Source: Rotaria sordida (Eukaryota > Rotifera > Eurotatoria > Philodinida > Philodinidae). From it: a DNA stretch of 64,000 nucleotides. The position numbers and the translations under genes were made by a program. Below are positions 15,871 to 28,527 of the stretch, in pieces. The stretch spans positions 496,001 through 560,000 of the forward strand of contig CAJNOL010000004.1 of the NCBI GenBank assembly GCA_905250125.1, in the 5' to 3' direction. Below the pieces are notes generated by a model. The model was given only the letters and a program-made list of their open reading frames with translations, ran no database searches and had not been told where the DNA came from. The stretch's first letter is position 1; every line of letters begins with the position of its first letter.

Positions 15871-16295
15871 ATGAATTCGAAAGAAATTTCTCGTTTGAGT
15901 ATGTTACTTTTTATTAATACATATATTTCAATTTCTCGATTTATTTCTTTCATTTAGCAACAACATGCATATGCATGTCATTTTTCTTTTTCCTTTTTCA
16001 ATGCACGTCTAGTCAGCCTTTATCAACAAGTTTATTGAAAGCTAACAATAATAATAATAATGACGATGATATTGTTGCTGATTTTATACGAATGAGACCA
16101 TTATTGTATTCGAATTCAGATGATTTGAATTCTGAAGACAATGATTATGAAGTATGGTCACAATTATTAACTAAATTTTCAGAATTACACAACGAATATG
16201 ATCAAAACAATCGACCCAGTACATCATTGCCTGTTCGTCGAGCAAATTTTTGGAAACGAGCTAATTTTTGGCGTAAACGCGCTAATTTTTGGTGA
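15871..16295 (+). CDS. Candidate neuropeptide precursor with three ANFW tetrapeptides
   Basis: Two exons, 15871-15898 and 15958-16295, joined at a GTATGT...TTTAG intron, give 121 aa. The N-terminus (MNSKEISRLTTTCICMSFFF, then FLFQCTSS) has the n-region and hydrophobic core of a signal peptide with likely cleavage near TSS-Q. A 75-residue acidic spacer follows. The C-terminus reads PVRR-ANFW-KR-ANFW-RKR-ANFW-stop: three identical tetrapeptides bounded by dibasic or tribasic prohormone-convertase sites. No Gly follows any Trp, so the peptides would not be C-terminally amidated; this resembles the achatin style of short free-acid tetrapeptides. Possible polyadenylation signals AATAAA start at 16362. 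A short proprotein with repeated identical cores is typical of neuropeptide precursors. I know no described family with ANFW; receptor and role are unknown. Confidence 0.75.
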
Positions 16296-16361
16296 CACAA
16301 TTTCGTTTGATAAAACAAAAAAAAAACCTAATGAAAAAAGTTAATGTAAAATTTTAAAAAC

Positions 16362-16367
16362 AATAAA
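16362..16367 (+). terminator. Polyadenylation signal AATAAA
   Basis: First AATAAA of a small cluster about 65 bp after the stop codon of the ANFW precursor. The spacing suits a short 3' UTR. Confidence 0.45.
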
Positions 16368-18114
16368 TAAAAATAAATATTAAAGTTTACTTTAACATTT
16401 CAAACTAATAAATTACAAGCATTAAAGAAAAAAAGTACTTCGAAGTGTAATTTTTAACATATATAAAAATGAATCATTTACATCGAAAAATATACAGATA
16501 ATTAAAAACACTGTACTTCAAGATAAAAAATTTTTATTTAAAACTTATGACATTTGTGGTACATTTTATTGTAAGGGAAATTTTTTTATTACATACTGAC
16601 ATTAATAATAAAAAGAGAAGTTGCTACATTCATGATAGAAATGAGAACTAAAACATACAATGTAATTTTTATCTTTATTGAATAGAAAAGAGAGGAAAGA
16701 CTAATTGAAAACTTTAAGTATTAGAATTATGTCAACGAGAAAGTCATAAAGTTTTTATTAATTTATTTAAAAATACAATAGCATTCAATTTGATAAATAA
16801 ATATTACTATTGTGTTCGCATGTTATTTCGCGAGAGATTATCGCAAATAATGACAGAAATAGAAAATTTTTCACATTTTGATTATAAAAGTATTGCTAAT
16901 AGAAACTAGATGAAAGAAAAAATTTTGAATGAAGATGTTTTTAAAAAAACGAGTATTTTGTATTTAATGCACTTTTACATGTAGTACTTGTATGTTCGTT
17001 AAGAACAACAGTAACCTCTTTTTTTCAGTTTATATTAATCATTTAAAGAAAAAGAAAATATATACATTTCTGTTTTAAAAACTTTTACTAGCATCATTAT
17101 TAATTAATTCGTTGATATTTTTAAACAGATTAATTTCTATTTACGGCCAATCATATTTAAATTTTTTAATACATAATATTGTTTATTAATAGAATATGCT
17201 ACCAATTTGTTTGTCTGTTATAGAATGGAACTAGGCATAACATGCACAAAGCAGTTTGTTTTCCAAAATGAGCAGTTCAGATAGTGTTGAGTATTTAGGT
17301 TATTGTCTAAGCGTTTCTTGAGGTATACGGATGATAATGGGAGCATCGTAAGGTTTAGTCGAGTTTGAATTCGGGTGTTCTTACGCATCGTTAACTTTCT
17401 TCTAGATGACATTTATCTCTTGAGTTTTTAGATCATTTATTTTGTTGTCTGTAGATTTACCATAGCCAACCTTAAAATCATTTCTAATGACTTATTTCTT
17501 CTTCAAACTTAATAACTGAATTCCTCATAGACTTAAAAAAATTAAAAAGAAAATTCATGATATTCGTGAATTCCATATAAAAAAATGGCATTTTGGAGTT
17601 TTGATTTTTAATCAAAATCATGAAATAAAATTGATGAAAGTATTCGTTTTAAACAGTAAATTTGAAATGCATCACGGTCTCTATTCGTTTCATTATTTGA
17701 GTGCAATTTTTTCGATTTTTTAGGTCATTGGGTTAACCCCCGCGAATAGTTTGGATTCGGCACATGCCTACTCGATAATGATGTTTATTAAGCTACTTTA
17801 CATCGTCAGAATGCGACTATCTAATATTCAATATAAGTTTATATAGGACATAGATAAATACCAGAAAGAACTACATAGAGAATGAGAAGGAAATGAAAGG
17901 AAGAAGGAAGTGAGAATATCAATGAGAGAGTGATATAAATGTCAGCACAGCATGGTATAAAGAAAGGCTTTTTGGAATTTTGATGCAAACCATTTGCAAA
18001 AATATCGCCGTATTCTAATGAAATTTTTATAAGAAAAAAAAAAAACTCCGAAATTCTTAACTTTCAAACAGCTGTTTTTTGTAAGCGAAATATTCAGGGA
18101 ATGGGTTATCTATT
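16368..18114. other. Intergenic, no intact gene
   Basis: AT-rich. The minus strand at about 17218-17412 encodes a stop-interrupted stretch (KPYDAPIIIRIPQETLRQ in one frame) that reads like decayed coding sequence, origin unknown. I see nothing else. Confidence 0.35.
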
Positions 18115-19265
18115 TAACTGACGAGGAAATATCTCCAACTGCCCAATCGTTTTTTGATCGAGTATATACTCAGATAGTACATCTTAACGAACTATTAAAC
18201 ACACTACAAGGTTCGGTTATCCAGACCTCCTGAGCAAAAATACATGATTATTACTATTACTAGTTTTGTCATATTAGTCTATTAACATATTCGACATCTT
18301 GAATAAACATAGTCCGATCCAGCTTAAATTTATATCAATACTAAGGAACTTAGTACTGATTAAGATCCCAGAATTTGAAGATAAATCAATGATTTTTTTC
18401 ATCGGAAATGTGAATTTGTTTGACATATCGATTGACTATTGAAAAACAAGATATGATTTTGCTCAAAGATGCAGGTGTTGACTCATGATTAAGAATAAAT
18501 AACTGCAGTTTAAGTATATTATTGGATTCCGTGACATCTATGTCCATATTTTATATAGAAGAAATCGATCATTTAGGCGACGACCATAGTTTTTTCACTG
18601 TCAACGGAAGAATACATCGGATGGAGTTTGAAAGATGCTTCCTCTAGACACACTTTCTTTCACTTTACATACCATCCTCTTTTCGATCACATCAATACAC
18701 AATTGCGTCTGTTTGCCGATTTCAATTATCAGCTATTCTATGCAAATGATGTATTCAAACAAAAAAAAACCAGATTGTATTTCAGTCAGTAAAATATACA
18801 TGCTAGATATCAACATCTTTACAAGAATTAAGTTTAATATATCAATACCATATGTTCAATAGTGAAAACTACGCGAATTCATTATTCTAATTCTTATCAA
18901 CTAAAGTACTGATAAATGAGCTAACATTTCCACACAAATGCTAACATAATCAATTGATATGTCAAACAAATTCATATTTTCGATGAAAAAAACCATTGAT
19001 TTATCTTCAAACTCTGAGACCTTAATCAGTACTAAGGCACTTAGTATTGATATAAATTTGAGCTGGATCGGAGTGTGGTTATTCAAGATATCAAATATGT
19101 GAATACAGTAATATGACAAAACTAATAATAGTAATAACCATATATCTCTACTCAGCATGTCTGGAAAACCAAATCCTTGTAGTGTGTTTAATAGCTCATT
19201 AAGATCTATCATTTGAGTATATACTCGATCAAAAAGCGATTGGACAGTTCAGAATATTTCATCGT
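18115..19265. repeat. Fold-back element B (family F1, second copy)
   Basis: Left arm about 18115-18480, right arm about 18890-19265. The arms are inverted copies of each other and of element A: CAATCGTTTTTTGATCGAGT opposite ACTCGATCAAAAAGCGATTG, and ATTATTACTATTACTAGTTT opposite AAACTAATAATAGTAATAAC. Both keep TTTGAAGATAAATCA. The loop of about 410 bp differs from that of element A. It abuts an F2 repeat on its right. No coding sequence is recognised. Confidence 0.75.
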
Positions 19266-19760
19266 GAGCTGAAGTTTCCTTAAAAATCTTTATGCCTATG
19301 ACTACAAGAAAAATTGTAAAAGAATTTGTTTCCATAGGGCTCTGGAGCCTTGATATGACTGTTTTATTGAATTTTCGATCAAGTTTTAGCTATTTACTGA
19401 AAAATCAAATAACAGTATTTCGATCTGAAATTTCGCCCATAAATGAGTCAAATGACTAGTAGAATATTCTGAAAGTTTCATCTGAAAAGAATATGCCATT
19501 ATTGAAATACTGAATTTTCAAGTAAACTCGATTTTTATAGCATATCTGTGGCAGACGATCATTTTTTGGAAATATAATATCTCGATAAAGGAATAATCTT
19601 TTCGCCCAAAACTTTTCGGACATTCTATTACTTATTTAATCTGTTTCTTTGAGGAATTTTTTTGTCTTATCGAGACCTCCTTGTGAACTCAATATGAGCT
19701 CAAACAGTTGATACCAGTTTGAGTTGTTCCCTTGTTAACTTGGTATGTTATGAATCTGAC
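19266..19760. repeat. Family F2 repeat, copy 2
   Basis: Diverged copy of the 8575-9175 fold-back. It shares TATGACTGTTTTATTGAATT, TTCGCCCATAAATGAGTC and GAAAGTTTCATCTGAAAAGA in the same order, then an inverted half ending AATATGAGCTCAAAC. Limits are approximate. Confidence 0.55.
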
Positions 19761-21295
19761 AAAAATGACGAAAATCAATATTTCAGACAGTTTTGACAAC
19801 CTATATCTTGCAAATGCAGAGTGATATCAAACTAAAATTTTTCCTGTTACTAGAAATGATAAAGATCTATCTTTGATAGAAATTCCAGTTTTCTATCATC
19901 TTGTGTCCATTCAAGAGTTCGTTTCTAAAATTGGATTATTGATGAAGATTGTAATTTTGAAATGAAGTTTTCATTCAAAAAATAGAATTGATTGAATACT
20001 GATATTTAGAAATTAGAAATTCTCTTTTAAGTCTATAATTTCATATAAAATTAAGGATGGGATCTCTGAAAGTGGTTGAGAACAAGGTTTGTCTTTGAAG
20101 TTAAAATGATGGATTCATTGAAAAGTTAATGATAAGCCTGAAATTCTAATGAACGATAATAAATAGAGTATAGTGTTCTAGGTTGGTGAGTTTCTGTGGA
20201 GCACTTGTTTGAATTTGTTGCTCATCCATAATTCACAATAGATATTTCAAAGATCCAAGAACACCTTCTATGAACAATATGCACCCTGTATGCTTCCGGT
20301 AAATGTGAGAAGATGAAACGACAAGTCATTCTTCTTATTAGAATCGTCACCCAGAAGAAACGCAACAATGATGCAATAATATTCAGGAAGTAATCAGACA
20401 TTCGTGTTGCAGTTTTGAATTTCAAAACCAAAATTTTACAGAAATTGTCAATCACGAAACTCATAATTGAAGTAAATTTATGCCTCACCCAAAATTAATT
20501 GTTTAATACGACTCGTTCCCTCTGCTTCCAATACGTTTTCATTACATGAAATCAATAAAATCTAGATTTTTGACGATACTCTATCTGATGCATTATCGCT
20601 CAGTTTGCAACTATAAGTCTCAATTTTATTGGTATTAATAAAACTGAGATTATAGAATCTACAATTATTGATAAACTAACTATATCAAGCACGAAAGCAA
20701 GCACATTTATAGTGTCTTGCTACTATATAATGGTTTTTATAAAAAGAATTATTAATAGAATCAATTGTCGACGTTAATGCTTAATGGTTAATCCGATATT
20801 TTAGGATGCCGACGGTAAGTTATAAATGAGAAACACTTTCACACAAGTCCTACAGCTGTAAGTCTTCGATTCAGCATGCTGCACTCAAGTAATTATCATG
20901 TATTGAAATTTTAGGCTTCTGATTACTTCACCGATGAATCCATCATTTTGATTTCGAAGTGAAATCTTATTCTCGATTGTTTCTATAGATTCGGCCCTCA
21001 AGTTTTATATATCAGAGAAAACTTTCAACTTCTTAATGTCAGCATCCAATCTATTCTACTTCTGAGATGAAAACTTCATTTCAAAATTACAATTTTCATT
21101 AAAAATCCAATTTTAGAAACAAACTCTTGAATGGATACAAGGTGATAGAAAGTTGAAATTTCTATCAAAAAACCATCTTTATCATTTCTAGTAATAATAA
21201 AAATTTCAGCTTAATATTTGCCAGATATAGGTTGTCAAAACTGCCTGAAATATTGATATTTATCAGATCCATAACCTGTCAAGCTAATTAGACTT
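19735..21295. repeat. Fold-back element with inverted repeats of about 250 bp
   Basis: The left arm, about 19735-19985, contains TAGAAATGATAAAGA, TCAAGAGTTCGTTTCTAAAA and GAAATGAAGTTTTCAT. The right arm, about 21060-21295, carries their inverses: TCTTTATCATTTCTA, TTTTAGAAACAAACTCTTGA and ATGAAAACTTCATTTC. The roughly 1.07 kb between them has an 88-codon open frame (20222-20488, minus) without a recognisable domain. Confidence 0.65.
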
Positions 21296-21945
21296 TATAG
21301 GTGTATAAATTCTCAACAAAAAGAAAAGAATTCAGCTCAGTCAGATAGACAATCTATTCTTGAAACATTGAACTTACAAAGAATAACTATTTTGCAAGTT
21401 GTGACTTTTAAGACTTGTTTATAAGAAGCTCATAATAGCTCGAGGGTTTAATATCTCTTGCAAATGACTTGCATCAATATTCACAAAACTCTTCACTTCA
21501 TCATATATCTTAAATTGAGCGAAGACTAACAAATTCATTTGAACAAAGTCGATGGTAGCTGATGTAGGCTGATTCTTACATTCGTTTCTGAATAATGGAA
21601 AACAAGTTTATCATTTTCAAATCAATCACTACTAATAAATTTATATCGCTATATAAAACTCTAAATTGTTTTTCTATTTTCTTATGGAGACAAGATTCTC
21701 TTATTTTCAATTGATCATTGAATAGTTTAAAAATAAACATACAATACAATCATGAATTTCCAGAGAAAAAATCGTCACAAATTTAGTTTACATCAAAAAC
21801 AAAAACAAAAGAAATTTTATAATGACAAAAAGAAACACATACAACATAGAAAAAAAAATAAAAGAAACTTGTACAATATGATACATAAGACATTTAGCAG
21901 AAATAAATAAATTTAGATTTCATATTTTAAAAAAAAATAAATAAA
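21296..21945. other. Intergenic, 3' side of the synaptotagmin-like gene
   Basis: AT-rich, no gene recognised. It presumably includes the 3' UTR of the minus-strand gene that ends at 21946. Confidence 0.4.
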
Positions 21946-24447
21946 TTATTTACCAATATTTGTAGTATTTCGAGATTGTTGTTGTGTATTTTTATTATTA
22001 TTAGATGATGATGATGATGGTGGTACAATTCTTGCAGCTTTTCGTAATAAATGCCAACAAGCAGCTCGTTGTCCACCATTAATAACTTCACACCAATGAA
22101 TTATTTCACTATGTTGTGCTATATTTGCATTACCAATAGGTGTTGTATTTTCAAAACGTAAAAAACCTAATGGTTCATCCGGTGCAATAAGATCATGATG
22201 ATAAACACCTATTTCAAGACATGATTCCGCTAACGAAACACCTGGTATATTAAATGATAATTCTTCATTCCACTTTGGATTCAATGTATTACGTTTGACA
22301 CTGGTTTTTTTTCTTTTTACTTTATCAGTTTGACCTAATTGTAATGTTAAACGCACTACTGGATCTTAAAAATAAAAAAAAACCGAACCGGAAATAGTTA
22401 TTGATTATATATGCAAACAAAAATATATTCAGTAACCGACCAGCTTCAAGATGCATTGAAAGAGCTTTTAGATTGCGTGCTTCAATTATTCCAACATTAA
22501 GTCGTTCAGCTTGAGGTAAATATGTTAATGAAACTAGTAATTCACCAAGATATTCATCTTCCTATGCAAAAAAAAAATATAGAACATAATTGACGTCAAG
22601 AAAAAAAAATTGAATTTTATCTACATATATATAAAGAAACATTTGTTTTTAATATTAAAAGAAAAGAAAAATAATTTTTCTTACTGCACGTTGTTTATTA
22701 ATCGTACACCATAGATCTCGACCTTGAATTGTTTGTGGTGTTAAACGTATTTGTGTTTCACCAACACATTCAGGTCGACTTGAATGTGCATAACTATAAA
22801 TATAAAAATATAAAGTCTTTGTTGTTTTAAATACAGTTTCATTTGCAACACCAAATTTAAAATATTCATTCCATATTGGATTTATTGTTTGTGGTTGTAC
22901 TGATGTTTGACGTAATTTTTGATCAACTGGTGGTCGAAGATAAAGTTTTACATAAGGATTAGCAAATTCTACACGTTCACATGGTAAACATTGAGCTAGA
23001 AAATCATTTTTAATAAAAAAAAATATATATATTTGAATAATTTTTTATTCAATTTACCTTCAATTACATTTACAATAAGATCATTTCGATGATCATCATA
23101 TATAATTCGAATATGTAATCGATGCATATTTTCATCTACAGTTGATAATTCATCGTTTATTCGTTCACCAAAATTAGTTCCAGGATTTGTACTAGTACTA
23201 TTACCAGTACATGTCGTACCAACAAAATAGAGATCAGGCATAATAGCACCTAATGCACCACGTAGTGTCTTATTTGGGAAAAGATAAGATGATAGTTGAG
23301 GTACAATAGGTGGTGAGAGTAGTCCTTGTTCTGGTAATGGAGTTGAAGTTCGTGGTATATTGCTTGTTTGTTTTCCAACCATAGGAAATTTTGGTATTGC
23401 ATATTTTGATGATGGTGATCGAAGTAATGATTGACGACGAATTATACTTGAATTTTGTATCGAATCGGTATTTGTTAATTGTCGTTTTGATGATGTTGGT
23501 GTTTGTTCTTCAACAATACTTGTTGTTGTTGTTGTTGTTGTTGTTGGTACTGGTGATACTGTTGATGATTGATCAATAGATGATATCGATTGTTCAACAA
23601 CATCTGATGTACGAGGAAATAATTGAAATCGAATATTTTTTTGATTTGTTCCACCTGGTGGCGAACTAAGTCCAATGGCTTGTGTATCAATAACAGCTGT
23701 TGATAAACGTGGTGCTTTAGAAGATCGTCGAGTTCCTGAATAATGTGCTGTTATTGCTTGTGTATTTGTATCATCATAAGAATGTGATAAACGACTATTA
23801 TCACCTTTTTTTTGTAGAAGTACACTATCTGATGCTACAGATGGACGACCTGATTGATTTGAACTAATTGATAAACGAGATAATTTATCAGATAAAATTG
23901 ATAAACGACCACCTGATGCCACTGATGTTCGAGCTGATTGTGTTGATGATATTTCTTGTGTTATAACCGGTGGTTGTGGAATACGATGAACAATAGGTGC
24001 ATAAATCTAAGGAATTATTTTTAAAAAATTAAATCTATTTTTAGAAAAGAAAAACAAACAACTAATTTTCCAATTATCTTTCGTCTTTTTTTTTATAGAA
24101 CAAAAAAGAAATTAAATAAGAAAAATTCTTTTTTTTTCTAACTGTGTGTGCATGTTTAACCTATTTAAGTGGCACCAATCAGTACCGGAAACTACGCATA
24201 TCATGATTGATAAATAGAAAGATAATCATGAAGAATTACTCACGAGATGGTGTGGTGGTTTAAAATATGTTTTAGCATCAATATTATTAATCGCTGCATA
24301 ATGTCTTGTGGGTCGACCAAAATAACGATGACTTGATGATGGCACGCAACATTTACAAAAAATTATTGTTGCAATAAGAATTATAACAATAACAGATACA
24401 GCACCAATTCCAATGCCAATATATAGATCATAATATGCTGTGAGCAT
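21946..24447 (-). CDS. Synaptotagmin-like double-C2 membrane protein
   Basis: Five exons (24447-24244, 24006-23058, 22995-22685, 22561-22441, 22364-21946) give 667 aa. A short N-terminus and a membrane span (IGIGIGAVSVIVIILIATII) end in Cys residues that could be palmitoylated. A Ser/Thr-rich linker of about 330 residues precedes C2A and C2B. C2A (DLIVNVIEGAQCLPC...NPYVKLYL...TINPIWNEYFKF) has lost the acidic calcium ligands: the Asp of the usual SDPYVK is Asn, and loop 3 has no Asp. C2B keeps Asp in ADPVVRLTL and two in HHDLIAPDEPLG, a polybasic strand (KVKRKKTSVKRNTLNP) and a C-terminal WHLL, matching the synaptotagmin WHXL motif. A calcium-independent or weakly calcium-binding vesicle-trafficking role is inferred; the exact synaptotagmin class is unclear. 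The exon 4 donor is GTCGGT, unlike the usual GTAAG-type sites here. Confidence 0.85.
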
Positions 24448-27106
24448 GATAGCATTGCGCTTATTACTTGTTTAATTTGAAAATAAATATAAAACAAAAG
24501 AAATTAAAATTTGAACTAGAACAAATAAATAATAAAAGATATTTTCTTAAGATTATTTTATACGGTGTTAATGAGTAGTGTAGTCGTGCAAGTCGGTAAA
24601 ATCTTATAATCGTATAGATGTGGATAAAAGCGCGCATCCTATAATGATTTTCTTTTACTCCCCCTCTCTCTCTATAGTGATGATGTCTATGTGAGCTTAC
24701 TGGTATTGTTCTGGTAGATAAAAAAAAAAAGAGAAGATGGAAAAGAGGAAGAAGAAAAAAAAAATGAGTTCGAGAAACTATTACCATCATCATCATCATC
24801 CGTCATAAAGACAACGAGAAATGACGATTTCAATATTCACATTCTTTTTTTCCACCTACATTCATTCATACATAAGAATTATACCCTGAAGCTAAAGAAA
24901 AAAAACAGAAACTAGATATGCTATATTATGCCGATTAGGCACTCTTGACTGTAGTACTAACGACTACCTGTTTATCTTCTTCATATTTTTATATGCACGA
25001 AAACATCTCGGAAAAAGATCGAAGTATATTTTAAGTTGTTTCTGTTGTTAGATCAAAACAAGATCGAATCATAAATAAATCACGCATGCAAACAAAGGAT
25101 CAAATGTTCTTTTTTTTGTTTACATTCATAGTATATATTTTTTTTCTAACAGTATTAAACTATCAATGTTAAAGAGCAGCATGAATTTTCTTTGTTGCCT
25201 TCTCTTTCTATTATTATGATCATTATATTGAGTACACTTACAGCATAATCTAGTGTGAGTCAGAGAAAAAAATCTTTCCTTTTTTTTTTTACTTTCTTAA
25301 TGCAAACTATTGTTCTGTTGTTTTTTTTTTAATACTTACATATCCGAAGGACATATAATAAAGAAGGGATATTCTAATAAAAGGTCAATATAATCGAGTA
25401 AGTTACTCAATAAAACGTTTTGCTAGTTCTCTCAATGGAATAGAAGCATCACTATTCTTTCCATTTCTACTTATTACTATCACATTCGATCGATGATGGA
25501 TATGAGAGAAAGAGAGAAGTGTTCTAATAAATAAAATGAAAAAAACCTATATAGAAGAAGAAAATAGAAGAGAAAGACTTCGTCGAAATATTCTAAGGCA
25601 ATATCTATTATCCAATTGATAAAAGAAGAAAGAAGTCTATTATTAAAGATTTGCGTAGAAAAAAAAACAAAATTGTCTCATTGATTGTGCCGTACTAAAG
25701 TAACTTGCAATCATTCACACATAAAAAGTCTCAAGCAGTGGAAAAAAAAGAATAATAGCACAGCAGTAGTTTTGCTATTGTTTGTCATCGAAAAAAACAC
25801 AAAATAGCTTGCATTATTTACACAAAGAAACATACACAATGAAAGCATATATCTGAATTATATACGCATCAATGAATGATTTAAATATTATCGAACAAAG
25901 TGAAATAATCTATATAAATTTATCTATATTTTTTATTCGAAATCAAAAAATAATATAGATATATGTACATTGTATTGGCTTGTAGAAAAATATCTCTTGT
26001 CCTCTTCTTTTTTCTGCTTATAATAATCATACAAACCAATGTATGGTTTGTTTTAAGTTATTCGATGTGTTCGTTTTTTGTTTTTGTTCAATTAATGGAT
26101 GTATGCATAGTAAATGTTCTATGCGTGACGATTCATATTTCACATGTTTATGAGTATTCACCCGAGTTTAGAACGCATAAATAAACGATGAGTATATCTA
26201 CTAAAAAGGGATCAAACAATATTGTTTCTATGCTCTGTGAGTGTATGTCTTGTTTTTATCATCAATGAATATAAGAAAGAATAAATGATGACAAAAAAAC
26301 GATCCATTAATTGTCATAAATTTACATAAGAAAGTCTTATATGATAAAATGAAAAAAAGAAAGAACTGAAATTGATCAATAATGATTGATTTTGCACTGT
26401 TATTTCTTCATATTTCATTTTGAAATTTCATATATTCTTGATAAATCTATATATTGCACAATAGCATAGAGGTCATATTGCTATTCACGTGATTGTAAGT
26501 CTTCACATTGTAGAGTTGTTCATCATATCTTTCTATGTGTCTCTATCTGAACAATACAATATATTTATATATGTGTCTTCTATGAGAAGAACTATGGTGA
26601 ATTCTCATATACAACCAATATGCATATATATATATATACATATATGTGTAGAATAACAAATTGTTCTGTCGTTCGTTGCGCTCGATAGTCAACAAGTGGA
26701 CTCATACAGTTATCTTGACTTTATCGGTGTGCTGCACTTCACTTAATTCACTTCATTTTTTTCTCATTCCGCTAACAGCTCGCTGTATGTATATGGATTG
26801 ACGGAACTGACAAAAATGATTGAACAATCGAGCGAGCAACAATTATGCATACGTATGTGTCCTATGGAACAACGACACAAGAGAGAACTTACATAAATGT
26901 CCTCTCCCTCTCTGTCTCTGTCTCTTTCTCTCCTTTTTCTTTTGTACATGTGGTTACCTAGCATTCGATGGTGTACATACAAATACACACATCGGATATC
27001 GTCCCACATTCATTTTCAACCATATTTCATTTCTTTTCAAACTCACAAATCTGATCATCAACGATTATTCTTCTTATAACTAAATTTCAAGTATATACAT
27101 ATATAA
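24448..27106. other. Divergent intergenic region
   Basis: Lies between two genes transcribed away from each other, so it should contain both promoters. Low-complexity A/T, CTCTCT and TATATA tracts are frequent. The open frames (for example 24464-24799 minus, 26820-27083 plus) are low-complexity and lack domains. Confidence 0.45.
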
Positions 27107-28527
27107 ATGTATAAAAAATCAATAGTTCGTATTGAAAATGAAAATCAAACTGATCTAAACAACCCAGCTTTGAATGATATTATAGCAACAAATCATGTAG
27201 TATTTACAAAGGTAAGAAAAAAAAAACAAAAGAAAATATTTTCTTAATAGAAAATAAAAAAGAATAATATAATTTATATTTTTAGAAACCACATAAAGAA
27301 CGATTATCACGTGCATGTAAAGCTGCTATTTTGATGCTAAGTCTAGGTCTTGTGGCTATTGGCATTATTGTACTTACATTGGTTCTAGCACGTAAGTTTT
27401 ATTTTTATTATTTGACAAAATAATTTATTAAATGTTAATAGGAACTTTAAAAAATTCTTTTTGTGTGTGTGTGTTAAATCATATCATATTTTTAGTACTT
27501 GAACTTGACATAGGTTTTTTTTTATATAATCAGTATCATAAAAATTTTAGTATATAAAATATTTTATGATCTCATACATGTATACATTATGATAAAAAAG
27601 TTTTAAGAGCTAAGTAATAAGATTAAGTGTTATTTTTTCGAAAAGTAAATTGTTCGAAGTTTAACATAAGAAAGAAAGAGAGATCTTTTTTTTTTTTTAT
27701 ATCTTAGATTCTCGTAATACACATATGGCTGTTATGTCACGATCTGCTGAAACAAATTTCATAGTAACATCAAATAATAGTCGATTTCTTTTTGTAAATC
27801 AAGAAGGTTAAGATTTTTGTTATTTTATTCTTTTTATCTATTATTATATCTATCAATAATATATAGATTTGACAACAATAACCAATGAACAAACAGAAAA
27901 TGGATATTGGCCAGAAAAAACTGTCATTTTGACAAGTAATAATTTACATACGTTAACAACTCAAAATGTTGATATGTCATCATCGATAATGAGAACAAAA
28001 CAAAATGAATATATACACTCCGATACACAATCAATGAAAACTTATCCATCATCGAATATAATAGTTAATGAACATGCGACAATTTCGACAACTATTCAAA
28101 CAACAATTTCTAATCAACAAACAACATTTGCACCTAGTAGTCATCACTTCACAACTATGATGACAACTGAAAACGAATTAACAACGATAATGGAAAGTCA
28201 AGAATATATTGAAATGTCATCAAATAGTGCAATGACGAGTATTGTTGAAAGTAATTCAACATTAAGTAAGAGTGTTTATTTCCCATTTCTTCTTTTTCTC
28301 AAATCCCTCAACACTTTTTCTTTCTTTTTTTTGTTTTCTATGTAGCCCAAGATAATACAACGCCAATGCCTGAAGATACGTCATCTACTATTTTCATAAA
28401 TCGTTATTTTAATATTGAATCCTCAACAATTGCCAATGACGATGAAAATAAAAGACAAATGTTGGCTAAAAAAAATAAGAACAATTCCACAGAAGAAGAT
28501 ATTAAAGACGATGTTTTATTTTCATGA
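27107..28527 (+). CDS. Single-pass membrane protein with Ser/Thr-rich ectodomain, 296 aa
   Basis: Five exons (27107-27211, 27286-27391, 27708-27806, 27867-28265, 28346-28527); phases join. A 45-residue N-terminal part without a signal peptide is followed by one membrane span (ILMLSLGLVAIGIIVLTLVL). Basic residues precede the span (KPHKERLSRACK), so a type II orientation with the C-terminus outside is predicted. The remaining 220 residues are rich in Ser, Thr, Asn and Gln with few hydrophobics, mucin-like and with several N-x-S/T sites. There are no cysteines in the ectodomain and no recognised domain. Function unknown; a glycosylated surface protein is the likeliest reading. Confidence 0.75.

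Noticed and set aside
20222..20488. 88-codon open frame on the minus strand
   Set aside because: Sits in the interior of a fold-back element and resembles no protein I know.
24464..24799. 111-codon minus-strand frame just upstream of the synaptotagmin-like start
   Set aside because: Low-complexity Met/Phe/Leu runs from poly-A/T and CAT repeats; not in frame with the gene and probably 5' UTR or promoter.
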